Assembly: GCA_036785705.1 (NCBI GenBank)
Contig: JAWUZG010000056.1
Location: 11,332,501 to 11,396,500 of the forward strand
From: Acanthornis magna
Taxonomy: Eukaryota; Chordata; Aves; Passeriformes; Acanthizidae
Reading direction: 5' to 3'
DNA: 64,000 nucleotides
The notes beneath the pieces are model-generated. The model made no database searches, was not told where the DNA came from, and saw only the letters and a program-made list of their open reading frames with translations. Of the stretch, positions 1-11,905 are shown piece by piece; positions within the stretch are counted from its first letter, which is position 1, and each line of letters begins with the position of its first letter. The position numbers and the translations under genes were made by a program.

Positions 1-334
1 AGTCTCTGCCTGGATTTAGAGTCATAATCATTAGTATTTGGAAGTGTGGGGTTAAAATGATAAAATAAATTTGTTAAAATGTAAGGGGTTTTTTTTTCCA
101 TCTAGCTTTTCAATATCTAATTATTTTTCAGCTGATCTAGTATGCAATTGATAAGATGAAAATGTAAATTTCCAGGTTTAGTATTCAAAGTATTTTTCGT
201 CTGATCAAAGAAAGGGAAGCATTTTACAAAACACGAAGCTTGCTTTCTTGCAAATGTCTGAAGTTATGTGGTTGTAGTCAAGCCATCAGGAAATCCACAG
301 GGCATCCACTAATGCTTATTTCATTTTTCTACAG
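1..334 (+). other. MTHFS: 3' part of the last intron of MTHFS
   Basis: This is non-coding sequence ending in a good vertebrate splice acceptor: a pyrimidine-rich tract (ttatttcatttttctacag) with AG at 333-334. A plausible branch point lies at CTAAT, 309-313, about 22 bases upstream. The intron starts outside the window, so its length is unknown. I see no repeat or other feature in it beyond AT-rich sequence with a short T run near 88-98. Confidence 0.9.
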
Positions 335-558
335 GAGGTCTTGACCTTATCTTCATGCCAGGCCTTGGGTTTGACAAAAAAGGCAACAGATTGGGAAGAG
401 GGAAAGGATATTACGATACCTATCTTGAAAGATGTATGAAACATCCCCGTGGAAAGCCTTACACAATTGCTTTGGCTTTTAGAGAACAGATTTGTGAATC
501 AGTGCCTGTGACAGAAAATGATGTTCCTATAGATGAAGTCCTTTATGAAGACTGCTGA
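335..558 (+). CDS. MTHFS: MTHFS terminal coding exon (5-formyltetrahydrofolate cyclo-ligase, C-terminal part)
   Basis: 5-formyltetrahydrofolate cyclo-ligase (methenyltetrahydrofolate synthetase, EC 6.3.3.2) is a cytosolic enzyme. It uses ATP to convert 5-formyl-THF to 5,10-methenyl-THF, returning folinic acid to the one-carbon pool. The exon opens after the AG at 333-334 with two bases completing a codon begun in the previous exon, then encodes 73 residues to TGA at 556-558. The segment begins [13 protein letters not shown] and contains the family signature LGRGKGYYD, the glycine-rich phosphate/substrate loop. It ends [22 protein letters not shown], matching the vertebrate MTHFS C-terminus; mammalian proteins are about 203 residues, so roughly the last third is here. 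The ATG at 355 is an internal methionine, not a start. No frameshift or stop interrupts the exon, so this looks like the intact functional gene rather than a retrocopy, because the upstream flank is intronic. Upstream exons lie outside the window. Confidence 0.97.
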
Positions 559-685
559 AAGTGTTTTGATACCAACCCACCTTCAGAGCAGCCAACTAAA
601 GGTGTCAGATCCATCAATCATTGTTTTTTCTAATTGTCATATATCACTTCGGGACCAATAAAATACACTATTTGTGTTTGGGGAA
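559..685 (+). other. MTHFS: MTHFS 3' UTR (proximal form)
   Basis: This is the short untranslated tail between the TGA at 556-558 and the inferred cleavage region just after the AATAAA at 657-662. The 3' end is inferred and not fixed. A second AATAAA at 1115-1120 could support a longer form. Confidence 0.75.
657..685 (+). terminator. MTHFS polyadenylation signal and downstream GT-rich element
   Basis: A canonical AATAAA hexamer lies at 657-662, about 100 bases after the stop codon. A GT-rich stretch at 669-683 (ctatttgtgtttgggg) follows, as expected for the CstF-binding element. Cleavage would fall between about 668 and 680. Confidence 0.8.
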
Positions 686-3600
686 AAAAAACTCAAAAAA
701 CCAGTGTAACCGGGGAAATGGTAGTGAGGATTGTGTTGATTTGCTTCTAATTAGCAAATGTCTGGTGTGAATTCTTATTTTAGAATCAATAGAAACAAGA
801 ATGAGTGACTGTTTATTACAGTAAGGACCATTTCTTCTCATAGTGTTTTTGAGGAACAAGCTTCTCGATACTTAACAGTTTTATTATTCCAGTTTAAAAG
901 TGAACTGTCTAGTAATGACAGTTCTTGATCCATTCTGGAATTAGACAGAAGTTCTTAGTACTTAAATATTGTGTGCATCCATGAGCGAAACAAGAAATTG
1001 ATGGAGAGATCTTAGATTAAGCTGGGAAAAAAGGGTGATGGGAAAAAAGCCTTAATTAATTTTAGCTTATGCAATAATTTTGACTGTTTACTTGGCTCCT
1101 TGCAGTTGTCTCAAAATAAATACCTGTTAATGAAAAATGGTTGATATCCATAACTTTGGTATGTTCTGTCCTTTATCTGAATACAAGATTGTAATGTCAT
1201 TTAAAATGTGGTCAAGGAGTTCTCTATCTGGAGACAGCTCTTTTTTGGTAAAATAATATTAAAAATTACTTTAAGTTCTCTAATTTCGTACATAAGCCAT
1301 TCATAATGTCCCAAAATACTGTGTGAAGCATGGGTGCTATGTTAAGTGATAAAGAGATGCTGAGAATTGCAGAAAGCAGGTTTTATGGATGGAATAAATT
1401 TTTGGGTGGAAATTTTTGGGTGTTCTCTGGTTCTCTAGACAATCGTGGAAATGCAGAAGATAGTGAGTTTCCCCTTCACACTGTCCTTGTATTACTAGGA
1501 CACAATATTTCCAATCAGGATCAATCAAACTGTCAGAATTTTGTGTTTCTTCTTCAATACAACTTCACCTTTTCTATGCATGTTGAATTCTCCCCTCAAT
1601 CAATAAATCCGTGTTTATTTTCACCAAACTACTCTGTGTCATCATTAAAAAATCCATAAATTCTCAAGGACCAGCTGCAGAGTGGAATGACCTTAAGGCT
1701 TCCCCAGCAATAACTGGTTTTGTGAATAAAACCACGCCTACAGTACATGCAAACCTTTTCATCTCAGAGTGCTTGTACTCAGTGCTATTTCCATTCTGCT
1801 AATACAGGAACTAATTAGACCCTCTGGCCCGGGGGTGAACACAAGCTTAGCAACTGAGGTCTCTCTGGCCTGTGCTCCCTGGTGCTTCTCCATCGTGTGT
1901 TAACCGAGGTCCATCTGGCTGGGCTTGAGGAAGATCCCTTCAGTGTTGGCCTGCTGGGCGTCCCAGCAGTGTGTGCAGAGAGCTGCAGCCTGGGCAAGGC
2001 AGCTGGTGGCACCGCAATATGAGCTGTTCAGGAAAGCAGTGGGGATCAGACTTGGCCTTCCACCCCTTCCTTGTCCCACTGTTGCACCCCACCAGATGAG
2101 AGCTGTGCCCATGGGTGCACAAAGGGTTGTGCAAGCAGAAATTGAGGTGACAGCATCGGCGCTGGTGCAGTCGTTGGAGCGTCCTCCAGGTCCTCTCAGC
2201 TCTGAGTACTCCCATCTGTACTGCCTTACAGGAGGGACACAGAATCCTACCATTGCAGAACTTTGGGGAATAAAAGTGATGAGAAAATCTGACCTTTCTG
2301 TTTTTCACAATCTCTGTCATGTCAGTATTTTAATCCCTCATTCATTTCAGAACTTCCATTGGCATATGGAGAGCAGCAAAACGAAACGATGGGGCAGGTT
2401 CTGCCTGGGGCAGGCCATTTTCTAGGTTTGTCTGCAAAGCTGCTTGAGTTCACCTACCACATTAGGCTCAGCACTGTGCCATATGGCACGGCCTGCCACC
2501 AACATCAACAAAGCCGTGCTGAAGCCAGCGCTTGTCACAGCAGAAACCTGGAACCTGCATCTGATACATGTTTTAAATGCATACATTAGGTCCAACACTT
2601 TGCAGCCCTTTGGATTAGCTTTTGATCTTGCTGTCTGAACTTTGATTTATTCACTAGAATAAGGGCTGCTTGGCTTGTAGGTATTTCACTGTGAATGATA
2701 CCAGGTGAACAGCTGTGTACAGAAAGAAGAGGGGAAGAGGCTTCGGAGCCAGAACTAGCAGCTGTAAAAAAAACAAAGAGCTGAGAGACAAGGACTTGGT
2801 TTTGTTGTGTGAGAGTTCAAAACAGGAGGGGGGGAAATTAAAAGATTTTGGATGCAAAATACAGGCCTGCATCCAGCACAACCGCAGATAGGCACCGAGC
2901 TTTGTCCTTGTGGGTTCAATGGAGTTGCTGGAACTAATTGGTGTAGAAAAAGCAAGCGAGCTTTGAAGGTTTTCAGGACTTGAGGCAATGAGTGTCCCCA
3001 AACTCATGTCTCAGATCACTTTTCAGTACCTTGTGCAGCCATTCTCTCCTGCTTTCGCTCCAAACTGCCCTTTTGGCTACGGCTGCAGTGGGAAAGGATG
3101 AGGAGACTATTTAATGTACTGTATCATTGGGAACAAGTGGAGCTGGTGCTTTGTTCCTTGCCAGCCTCTCCTGAGTCAGGAGTTGATCATTACAGGCTCA
3201 TCAGCCAGGCTGGGGGAGCTGCAGGACCCTGGCTGATGCAGATAGCTCTTAACATTTAGCTGGTGGGGATAGTAAAACGATATTTATGTATATTGTCTTG
3301 AGAATCACGGAGCTAAATAAATGTGACAGTTTTCATTTGACATCCCCAGCCTTGCTGCTGTCGCTCAGGGTTTTTCTTTTTGCCACAGAACATGAAATCA
3401 CTGTCAGTTTGATAGTATATAGCAGTGTTCCTGAAGCACAAAGGTTAGGGGGGTGGGGGGCGTGTCAGGATTATTTACGTTTGCTATGCATGAAGTGGCA
3501 CTCGGGGAGCGAGGCAGGCTGCCAAGACGGAGAGGAATCGGGGCTGTCTGGTTGCTCTCTTGTATCTCTCCATGCTGGATTGTCAGGGTAGGATTTATAA

Positions 3601-4264
3601 AAATTGCTTCAAAACAGTATCATCTTTCCTCAAATGGACGTGCCCCCGTCTGGTGCAGCGATTGCCATTATTGCTATTCTCATGACAAAGCGTCTATCAA
3701 TCTCCACTTTGTTTATAAACAAATCTGCCTGCCCTGCATAAGAAATAGATAGACTAAGGAAAAATACCATTACCAAAGGAATAAGTTAATTATATTTCAG
3801 TATCTCAGCGGGGAATGCTATCTCAGACTATTCAGTAAGATCTGACCAGTGGAGTTATAATTAAAAAATGTCCCCAGGGAGGAACTTGTAAATTATTTAC
3901 TGTAAGGGGCTTTTCCAGGCTCTTTTAGTTTAATTACACACTCTGGAAGAGAAAGGCCTCAGAAACAAATTAACTAAGATGTTGAAATGGCTTTGTTAAA
4001 ATCATGTTTACAGCTAAGCAAGTGGGTGACTGTGAGCAAGGTTCAAATATAGGACAAATCTTTGAAAGCTGACATTACTCATGGTTTAAAAATCATACGG
4101 AAAGCACCAAAAAGTCCGTGCATAGAAAATGAAGTCACTGGTTTGGTCCAGTATTCCCACTGGCCTCAGAACACTTGGTATGAGTCCAGATCTGACAGTG
4201 CCTCATGGCCAATTCCTTTGTGGGAAGGGAACTGATTTCTGTGGGCTTTTCCATCGGGTAGGGA
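686..4264. other. Intergenic, 3' flank of MTHFS; no gene seen
   Basis: No ORF here has recognisable protein similarity. A possible distal poly(A) signal (AATAAA, 1115-1120) is the only gene-related signal. A 14-bp tandem duplication lies at 1396-1423. The GC-richer stretch around 1820-2240 is open in several frames on both strands, but codes for nothing I recognise. A G-rich patch (two runs of six G) sits at about 3448-3461. The 3590-3960 stretch is AT-rich with several TAATTA-type sites. Confidence 0.6.
1396..1423. repeat. 14-bp tandem duplication
   Basis: Two adjacent copies of a 14-base unit (AAATTTTTGGGTGG) occupy 1396-1409 and 1410-1423, differing only at the last base. This is a small local slippage or duplication event. 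Confidence 0.85.
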
Positions 4265-4330
4265 GAAAACTGGTTGGACTCAGTGATCTTAGAAGTCTTT
4301 TCCAACCTGTACAATTTTATGACTCTAAGC
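4265..4330 (+). mobile_element. CR1 LINE 3'-end fragment
   Basis: The segment reads as the CR1 3' UTR and tail. It has the family hallmark 'ggttggactcagtgatctta', then 'ttttccaacctgtacaatt', then 'ttatgactct', a decayed version of the ATTCTATG-type octamer repeats that end CR1 copies. CR1 is the dominant LINE in birds and usually survives as 5'-truncated 3' ends like this one. The flank upstream (about 4130-4264) may be older CR1 3' UTR, but I cannot align it with confidence. Confidence 0.8.
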
Positions 4331-5714
4331 CCTAACAGAGGGAGATGAAAGATTAGAGGTGATGGAGAGGCAGAGTAAGAGGATGCTGGGATGGTCTGAA
4401 TTTTCCATCACTCTCTCACCATCTAGGACATTTCAACTCAAAACAGCCTGGTTAACCCTTATTGGAGTGGGCTGAGTGTGTCCCGTGGTGCTAAGGCACA
4501 GGCAGATGTTGTGACCTTTTCAAATATGTGGGTGAAGACAGCTGCCACGATCTCTGGTCAGATGTGGAGAATGGGAGTCAAGAAAACTTCCCCTTCATCT
4601 CAACCACTGACTCACTGCTTGGCCAAGGAGGAGGCATTATCTAATATCTGTTTGCTAAGGCATAAGGCAGCCAGGAGTACTCTCTCTGCCTGCCTGTTGA
4701 TGCCAAATTCTGTGTATGTAATGGCATTTCAGCTGCAGTTGCCCTTGAATTTGTTTCTTTCTGAAAAGCCCCACGTCTGCTGTGGCACCTTCACCAAAGC
4801 GCCAAGGGCTGCACAGAGCCAGGCACAGCTGCTGGGGCCCATATACACATAAATAGCCCTTCTCTTTACCCTGGGTCTCCTTTTTCTTACAAATTTATTG
4901 CACTTGCATGTCTTGCTTAGATGGAAACTGCCCCAGAGTTACAAATCTCTCTACCCCCTGCGTGTGTAAAGTGTTCAGCAGATGCCATGTGATTGTAGCC
5001 TCAGGGTACCGTTATCACATCCTAAGCAATAAGTTCTCCACCTTCAGGCAAACTATCTGAAAATCTGGAGATGAAAGCTGCTTTAGTCGTTCATCAGGCA
5101 GATGAGATCTCTGCTTTTATTTTGTTATACTGTAAATCTGCTACTTAGTTTTCTAGTCTCTCTGAAAACTACTGAATCATAAAAATGCTTGTAGCAAATG
5201 CCAGCTTGTCTGTCACCAGTATAATGCATTTTAAATGGCTTATCAGCTCCAAAAGAAGACTACAATACTTTGGAGATGATTAGGATATATATTTAGGGAA
5301 CAAAATATGTTGTCAGCTTTCAAATTGTCTTGGTCACTAGATTTTATTTTGTATTTTACTATAGTGCATCTAGCAGTACTTTGGGAGGTAAGAGAAGATA
5401 CCCCTAAATTTCTGCAAATGTAGCTTTTTGATGGGGAAAACCACAGAAGAGTGGAGTAGGGCATAGTGTAAAACAAAGGATTCATCTTGAAAGGGCAGGA
5501 CTATAAGATCTGAATATTCTCAGCAGAAATACTACCATTTAATTATTAGGAGTGGTGAGTCCATATTAACCTTTATGGAAAAGTACTGTAGGCTGTAATA
5601 AAGCTGAATACCTTTCTATAGCCTTTTGTTATCACCTTGTCAAATTTAGTAAAATATTACTAACAAAAAAGTCCTATTAGGATGGCTAAAAAAAATTACT
5701 GGAAAGGATCATTT
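4331..5714. other. Intergenic; no gene seen
   Basis: This is non-coding sequence between two CR1 fragments. ORFs here are short and unlike any family I know. No tandem repeat or clear regulatory cluster stands out. Confidence 0.6.
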
Positions 5715-6390
5715 CCTATTAAGTAGTTTAGATTCACCGTGTCCCCCCACAGAATATGGGTGTCTAAGTGGTGTAGCAGATCACTGATAATTTTCCCTTG
5801 AATTGTGGGGACTTCATTCTGCTCTTTATTCCTGATTTCCAGCTCGGGGGACTGGGTACCTGCAGAACAACTGGTCTCACTATTAGAGACCGAGGCAAAG
5901 AAGGTATTAAGTACCTCAGCCTTTTCCTCCTCCTCTGTCACTAAGATTCTCCCCACATCCCATAAAGGATGGACACTCTCCTTAGCCCTCCTTTCATTGC
6001 TAATGTATTTATGGAAACATTTTTATAGTGCCTTCCACAGCACTAGCCAGGTTAAGTTCTAGTTGGGCTTTGGTCCTTCTCATTTTCTCCCTGTATAACC
6101 TCACAACATTCCTGTAGCTCAGCCAGGCCACTCTTCCCTGCTTGCTCACCTTTTGGCACATGGGGATGGCCTGTTCTACACCTTTAGGGTTTCTTTCTTC
6201 AAGAATATCCTCTGCCCTTCAGGAACTGCCTCCCAAGGGACTCTGTCAACCAGGCTCCAAAAAATAGGCCAAAGTCCAAGGCAGCCATTCTGCTGACCCC
6301 CTTCCTTCTCCAAGAATTTGGAAACCACTGATAATTTCCTGATCACTGTGCCCGAGGAAGCCTTGAACCATCACATCACCATTTCTGTAA
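5715..6390 (-). mobile_element. CR1 LINE ORF2 fragment (endonuclease/RT linker region), decayed
   Basis: Read on the minus strand, 5696-5956 translates to a stretch with the CR1 ORF2 linker pattern (LVTEEEEKAEVLNTFFASV..., then ...PTIQGKIISDLLHHLD), which precedes the reverse transcriptase domain. Nucleotide similarity to CR1 continues to about 6390 through blocks such as 'cataaaggatggacactctc', 'taagttctagttgggctttg', 'ggcacatggggatggcct' and 'ctgcctcccaagggactctg'. The reading frame breaks upstream, so the copy is dead. The family blocks on either side of about 6115-6130 are closer together than I expect from CR1 elements, suggesting an internal deletion of several dozen bases. No intact RT or endonuclease motif remains. 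Confidence 0.9.
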
Positions 6391-9300
6391 TTCCTGGTGT
6401 GGGAAAAGCCCATGGTCCCCTGGGAACACCATTTGTGGAACCTACCAGCCCTTTAATACAGCCAAAAGTGAAAATGTAGCAAGAAAAAACAGGCAAATTT
6501 AACAGGAAGCTGAAGCTGAGGTGGAAATTTGGGGAGGTTTAGATACAATCGAATCATGCTGAAATAAGGGAAAAAGAGATAACGCTCTGAGAACTGGGTT
6601 GTGGTGACTGGTGGGAGACTAAAGGGCTTAGCTCAGACTTCAGCAGTTTTTAGCCACCCTCCTGGGGACACGTTGCAGGAGTCAGTGGCCAGATGCAAAC
6701 TGCCCCTTTACAGCCCTGATAAATGCTTCGCAAAGGCAAAAAAAAAATCAACTTCCACTTTACAAAGGCTGAAAAAGCAACTTTGCAGCTTGTTCGCTGG
6801 GAGACACTTTGCCTCCCCAAGATTTCTGCTGCCTGCACTGGTAGGACTTCGCTAGACCTCGTGTGCTGTGACTCTTCTGGCCACGCTCCTGTGTCCCTTA
6901 CATGGGACGCTCATGTATGAGCACCATTGCTATAATAAATTAAGAGCACTGGGAAAGGCCCTGGAAGTTGGCCATAAATCTGGTGGTAAGCGCTGGCAGC
7001 AGCGGGGGCTCGGCTGTGCATCATTAATAAAGATGTTGAGGAGGCACAGGCGCTGTGCTGCTGTGGGTGTTGCTGCTCAGGGCTCCACCGCAGCACAGCT
7101 GAGGTTTGCTGTGCACAGGGCGATCAGTCAAAGACTTTGCTGACTTAAAAACGATGCAGGTTACTGTTGGTAAAAGCTGCTCCTGGTGACGGTGATGGTT
7201 TTACTTTTATTTAAAGAAAGAAAAGAAGTCTGTCTCCATTTTTCAACGCAACACAAATTCCTGATGAAATTCCCCAGCTCATTGAACAGTGCTGCGGACA
7301 CTTTGTTTTGCATAATTTGCACCAAAATTAAAGTGAGGTTTAAAGCTCTGTGTGACACTGGTCTTGGCTTTGTAAGCATAATCTCCAGCACAACAGGCCT
7401 CTGGCTGGGATTAGTCCAAGCACAATGCAGATTATTCAAGAGCAAGAATAAAGAGGTAAAGAGGAGGGGATTATAGTGCAATAGGCTTAAATCTGGTTTT
7501 GCGTAAGGGCTGTGGAGCAGCAGCAGCAGGACCAGCCAGGCTATTTTCTCACCACTTGAATACTTCAAATCTAGCCTGGATGTATAATTTTTTGGCTTTG
7601 CCTCTGTTTTCCCTGATGGGTTTACAAATTTTTGGAATAGGAGTTCTCCTTCAACATTTATAGGCTATGCTATGGTGCAGGGACAGAAGCCATAAGGGGG
7701 CTGTCTTGCTTATTGTGGCACCCAGAAATTAAATGTTTTCCTCTGAGGACAGCAGGGAGAGGGCTGCAGCTGTCTGGGCATCATGGAGGAGGGGGGAAGA
7801 GAAGCAGAAAGGGTGAATGGCCAAGGTGGAGGGAAGGGAGCAGCTCTTCACTGGGGCTGTCACAGACTCACCTCCTGTCATTCAGGAAACTCTTTATACA
7901 GACCCATGGGAACACAAGTATTTGTGGATTTTCCTTGGGAAACAGAATATAAATTGGATTTTAAAGCAAGCATTTGTCTAAAATTAGAAACCATGGGCCT
8001 GATATGCTGTAGAGTGTGACAGGAGAAGGGGCTAATTGCAAGCAAGCTTCCACCCCACTTGATTGTTGTTGTGACACACCAGTCATTAACATGATGATCT
8101 AAACATGAAACAAGGTGTTTAAATATTAAACTGTCAAGTCCTTTTCTGATCTCTAAGTCACCACCTAAAGCAGGTGGGATGTGTGTGTAAAAAAAGAAGT
8201 TTGGGCTCTGCCCCCCTCTGATGCCACGTTGCTCCCTGTCAACATTGAGACTGCTGCCAGGAGGCTGCAAAATGGCATTTTCAATCTTCTGCTTTGTAGG
8301 TGTTTTTAATAGCTGATCCCATGTGTTCTTCTGCAAGCTCTCATGTGGGCATGGAGACTGCTGCCTCCTTTGTGCCTCGCTCACCCTCTGGGTTCCAGCA
8401 CAGCTGGCCCTGTCCGGAGATTTAGGGCATTTGCATCCAGGGAGATGGGGAAGGAGAGAGGCCATTTGCTAAAGCAGCATCTCCGTGGGTTTGGGAAGAT
8501 GCCCCAGTGCCAGGTTATGCACTTTCAAACCACTGTCTTCAGGCAGGGGAGGAAGAAGAGGAGGAAGAAGGGGAGGTGGCCACCATGGACAGCCTCCTGA
8601 TGTAAGATGAGAGATGGAAAGGTGAGCAAGTTCTACACTATTTTCCCATTGTCTTAGCCCATGCAACAGCACAAACATCCCTTTGGTGCTTAAATTCAGT
8701 AAAGCACTTCCAGAGAGCAAGAATTTGCCTGCAGCTGAGCACACTGCTTCTCTTCAAGGTATCCACAATGCTATTACTCCATGAAGTGACCTCCGTTTGG
8801 TGTCGCCTGAAAGATGGGTCAAGAGCAGTGTAAGCACATTAAAATCCCATCATTTATACTTCTGCCCTGCTGAATTTTATTTCTTAAATGGCTGTTGTGT
8901 TGTGCAAAAGGTGGTGTAAATAGAAGACCCTGTTTTGCAAGAGAATAACACTGTTGGGAGACAAATGCAAGCATATTAATGATATGCAACCAACAAAAAA
9001 ACCCAAACAAAAACAAACAGCAAACTACTTTTCAAAAGCTTCTAATTCATTCTGCGTCTGGTTTTGGGATGTGTGTGTGAGACACAGATCTACTTATCCT
9101 CACTCCATTATTCCACATATTACTCTGACAGCAGGTAGTGTTCAAGGCAACACTGAAAAACACTTTTAAAGGCGATGAGCCCAGAGCACTTTTTTAGGAA
9201 ACTATTTGTTCAAGGAGGAGACTCTTAACAGCTTTGGCTTGGTGGCTTCCTTCGTGTGTAACACTTGGGAGCACAGGAAGCCAGCTCTTGACTCCATGGG

Positions 9301-10430
9301 TTATAGCTCTGTCTGCTGAAGAGCTTGAGAAGGATCAGTGTAAAATGAATCCTAGCACAGCCTATCCCCAAGAGCACAGCAAAATTAATCCACCACTAGT
9401 TTCTCTCTGTCTGGAGCTGGAAAATACAAACAGAAAGTGAAATTTGTGCTGATAATTACTTTGGCAGCTGTCACATGTGCATGGTGTAAAGGATCAGCAC
9501 AGACACAGCTTCCAATATGACGATAGCCTGTGGTAATGGCTGTGGTTATGAGGAAGCTAATTAGAATATTTTACACATTCAGTCCCCACAGTTCACTGCT
9601 CTTTAAGTAAATTTGCATTTGGGAAGAGAGCCTTATTTTTGATATACATGAATAGTGTTCCCTGAAGACTTCCATTGATTTACACTCTAGCCATTTGTAC
9701 CAGAGCATTTTCTTTGGTCGCTCACCAAGCATTACAGCTTTCTTCAACACAGCAACAAAACTCAGAGAAAGGTTTGTCCTAGTTCTCCCTACAAACAAGC
9801 AGGTACAAATACCTGAAGAAATACTTAGAAAGAGCAGAGATTTTTACGGTTACCTAAGGAATTTAGTCCAATGCTTCTTTTTCAGTGTTGCCTCAAACAC
9901 TACCTGCTGTCAGAATAATATGTAGAAGAATGGAATGAGGAAAGCTAGATCTGTTTGTCACATATATGTCCCGAAACCAGACCCAGAATGATTTAGAGGA
10001 TTTTGAATAGTACTTTGATTTCTAAGTCACATGAGTATTTGCAATTTTATCTGGGACCGAGTTTCACGTGCAAACAGACTGATTTCAAACAGCATGAGCT
10101 TACTCAAATGCTTTTGTGTTGGAGGTATTAATCCACATATGGGTATTCACTTACTATCAGAATAAACTGTGCAACTGCACTAGAATCAGATAAAAATATG
10201 CAAAGCAGGTAGCTTGAGGCTCATTTGCACTAAAATTCCTCTAGCTGTTTGAAGAGACTTTGTAATGTCAGCATACTCCCACCTGAGCATATTCTTTATT
10301 GTGAGCATTGCAAAGTGGCCTTCCTGGATGCAAAAGGGGGGCTTGAATGCATTTACTTCAAGGATACAAGCTTTATTTTTTTTTTCTTTTAAGCAAAAAA
10401 TGACCAAAGAGTCAAACTAACCTAATCTAT
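6391..10430. other. Intergenic; candidate non-coding element at 7160-7480
   Basis: No protein-coding gene is recognisable. The 195-codon minus-strand ORF at 7878-8465 has no family resemblance and is within chance expectation. At 7160-7480 the sequence is balanced in composition and free of repeats. It has a POU/octamer-like TTTGCATAA (about 7308-7316) and an OTX/CRX-like GGATTA (about 7409-7414), the look of a conserved enhancer, which I cannot verify here. A purine-only GGA/AGA tract occurs at about 8544-8576. Short A-rich CAAA sequence lies at 8993-9020. Confidence 0.5.
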
Positions 10431-10478
10431 CTTCCTTCCTTCCTTCCTTCCTTCCTTCCTTCCTTCCTTCCTTCCTTC

Positions 10479-10512
<34 letters not shown>

Positions 10513-10525
10513 TTCTTTCTTTCTT
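10431..10525. repeat. Compound polypyrimidine microsatellite (CTTC)n-(CT)n-(CTTT)n
   Basis: About 50 bases of perfect CTTC repeat (10431-10480) run into about 22 bases of CT repeat, then an imperfect CTTT/CTCT end at about 10525. The whole tract is pyrimidine-only on the plus strand, a mirror-repeat type that can form triplex (H-DNA). It is likely length-polymorphic. Confidence 0.97.
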
Positions 10526-11775
10526 GAAATTATAGAGTGAGAACTGGGACAAATATATAAAATTCTGGATTTTCCCTCTCTTGTGTCTCCTGCTTATCTT
10601 TTATCCTTTCTTGTCCTTGTTGTTGCTCCCCTCTCTCCCCCTCAATTGTTATCATCCTTGCTATCCTTTTCAGCATTATTACTTTCGTTGGCATCCAATT
10701 CAAAAGCCTTCCATCCCATCACAGGTTTATATTTTGGGATGCAGGACAGAGGCTTTGGATAGAATCCCACCTTTGGGGGGCCCTTGGAGTTGCTTGGGGG
10801 AGAAAAGGCAGATAAGAACAGCAAGTCTATAAATCTCCACATCTATAAATCTTAACATGGATTACTGATGACAGTGACTCTTTAATGGAAAGAGTGACAG
10901 TCCATGTAGATGAAAGGCAGTGTAATTCATGGAGGCTATTAAATTTGAGAGGCCTTTTCATTCTCATTTGTCTTTCAGTGTTATGTGTTGATCACAGGGA
11001 GATTATTCTCTGGGGAGAGATGTGCCCTACTCACCAGGGCCTGAGAAGTGCCTGTGTTTGTATGTCTGGCATTTGCTGTGGTGGGTAATATATTTGGTCC
11101 TCCTGCACCAGGGAAGAAAAACCACAGTGCTGGTACGGGATGGAGAAGAGAAAACACAACTGGCTGCCCTGCTTGTGATATTTGAGAGCCTCCTGGTTGC
11201 AGACACTGTTTTTTTAGGGTTAGAAGTATCCAGAAACCCAACACAAGGCAGTGCAGGGCTCATGGTTGAGTTCTCCCCATCTGATGATCAGCTGGGATGT
11301 GGCTGTGCTCAAGCAATGACGAGACTGTCATAGGACAGGGGCCACCTTCACTGGATGGGATGTGATGGTGTTTCTGGGAACAAGAATGAGGTCTTGCCTG
11401 AGAGGTCAAGCCATGATGGAAAAATACACCCAGCAAAAGCAGCCTGTGGTTTATAAATACTGATACATCTGAATGAGTGCTCAGAAGACTGAGCAGGCAC
11501 CAGGGGAATTTACATCTAAAAGCACTCGCTTTACCAAGGTAGCATTCCTTCATTTTGGTCAGGGACTGCAAAGTTACTGTGCAGCATGTTCCCATCGGAC
11601 ACGAAAGCCCAGCTGAATTTCACCAAGAAATTAGTTGCTTCCTTCACTTGGGAGAGGTCGAGAGCAGGATGGTTTCGCTCCAGGGCGTGGATGGATTTAC
11701 TGTAACACAGTGATTTCCTGCAGGTGATTGACGGTCACTGCTCCCTGCCACAGCCTGGAATGTGTTCCCTTTGCG
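10526..11775. other. Intergenic; no gene seen
   Basis: Ordinary non-coding sequence. ORFs around 10981-11595 overlap one another on both strands and resemble no protein family. No repeat family recognised. Confidence 0.6.
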
Positions 11776-11905
11776 TCCTTGCTGTTGGCACAGTTGTTCA
11801 TTCCTTGCTGTTGGTACAATTGTTCATTCCTTGCTGTTGGTACAATTGTTCATTCCTTGCTGTTAGTACAATTGTTCATTCCTTGCTGTTGGTACAATTG
11901 TTCAT
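11776..11905. repeat. 26-bp minisatellite, five copies
   Basis: Five head-to-tail copies of a 26-base unit start at 11776, 11802, 11828, 11854 and 11880 (core: ttgctgttggtacaattg). The first copy is the most diverged (GGCACAG for GGTACAA), and the fourth has a single G-to-A change (TTAGTACA). Because 26 is not a multiple of three, translations across it drift through three frames; it is not coding. Confidence 0.97.

Noticed and set aside
3440..3465. G-quadruplex
   Set aside because: There are only two G runs, not the four needed for a canonical intramolecular quadruplex.
7878..8465. 195-codon minus-strand ORF
   Set aside because: No recognisable domain, no splice context and no promoter. 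ORFs near this length are expected about once by chance in six frames of 64 kb.
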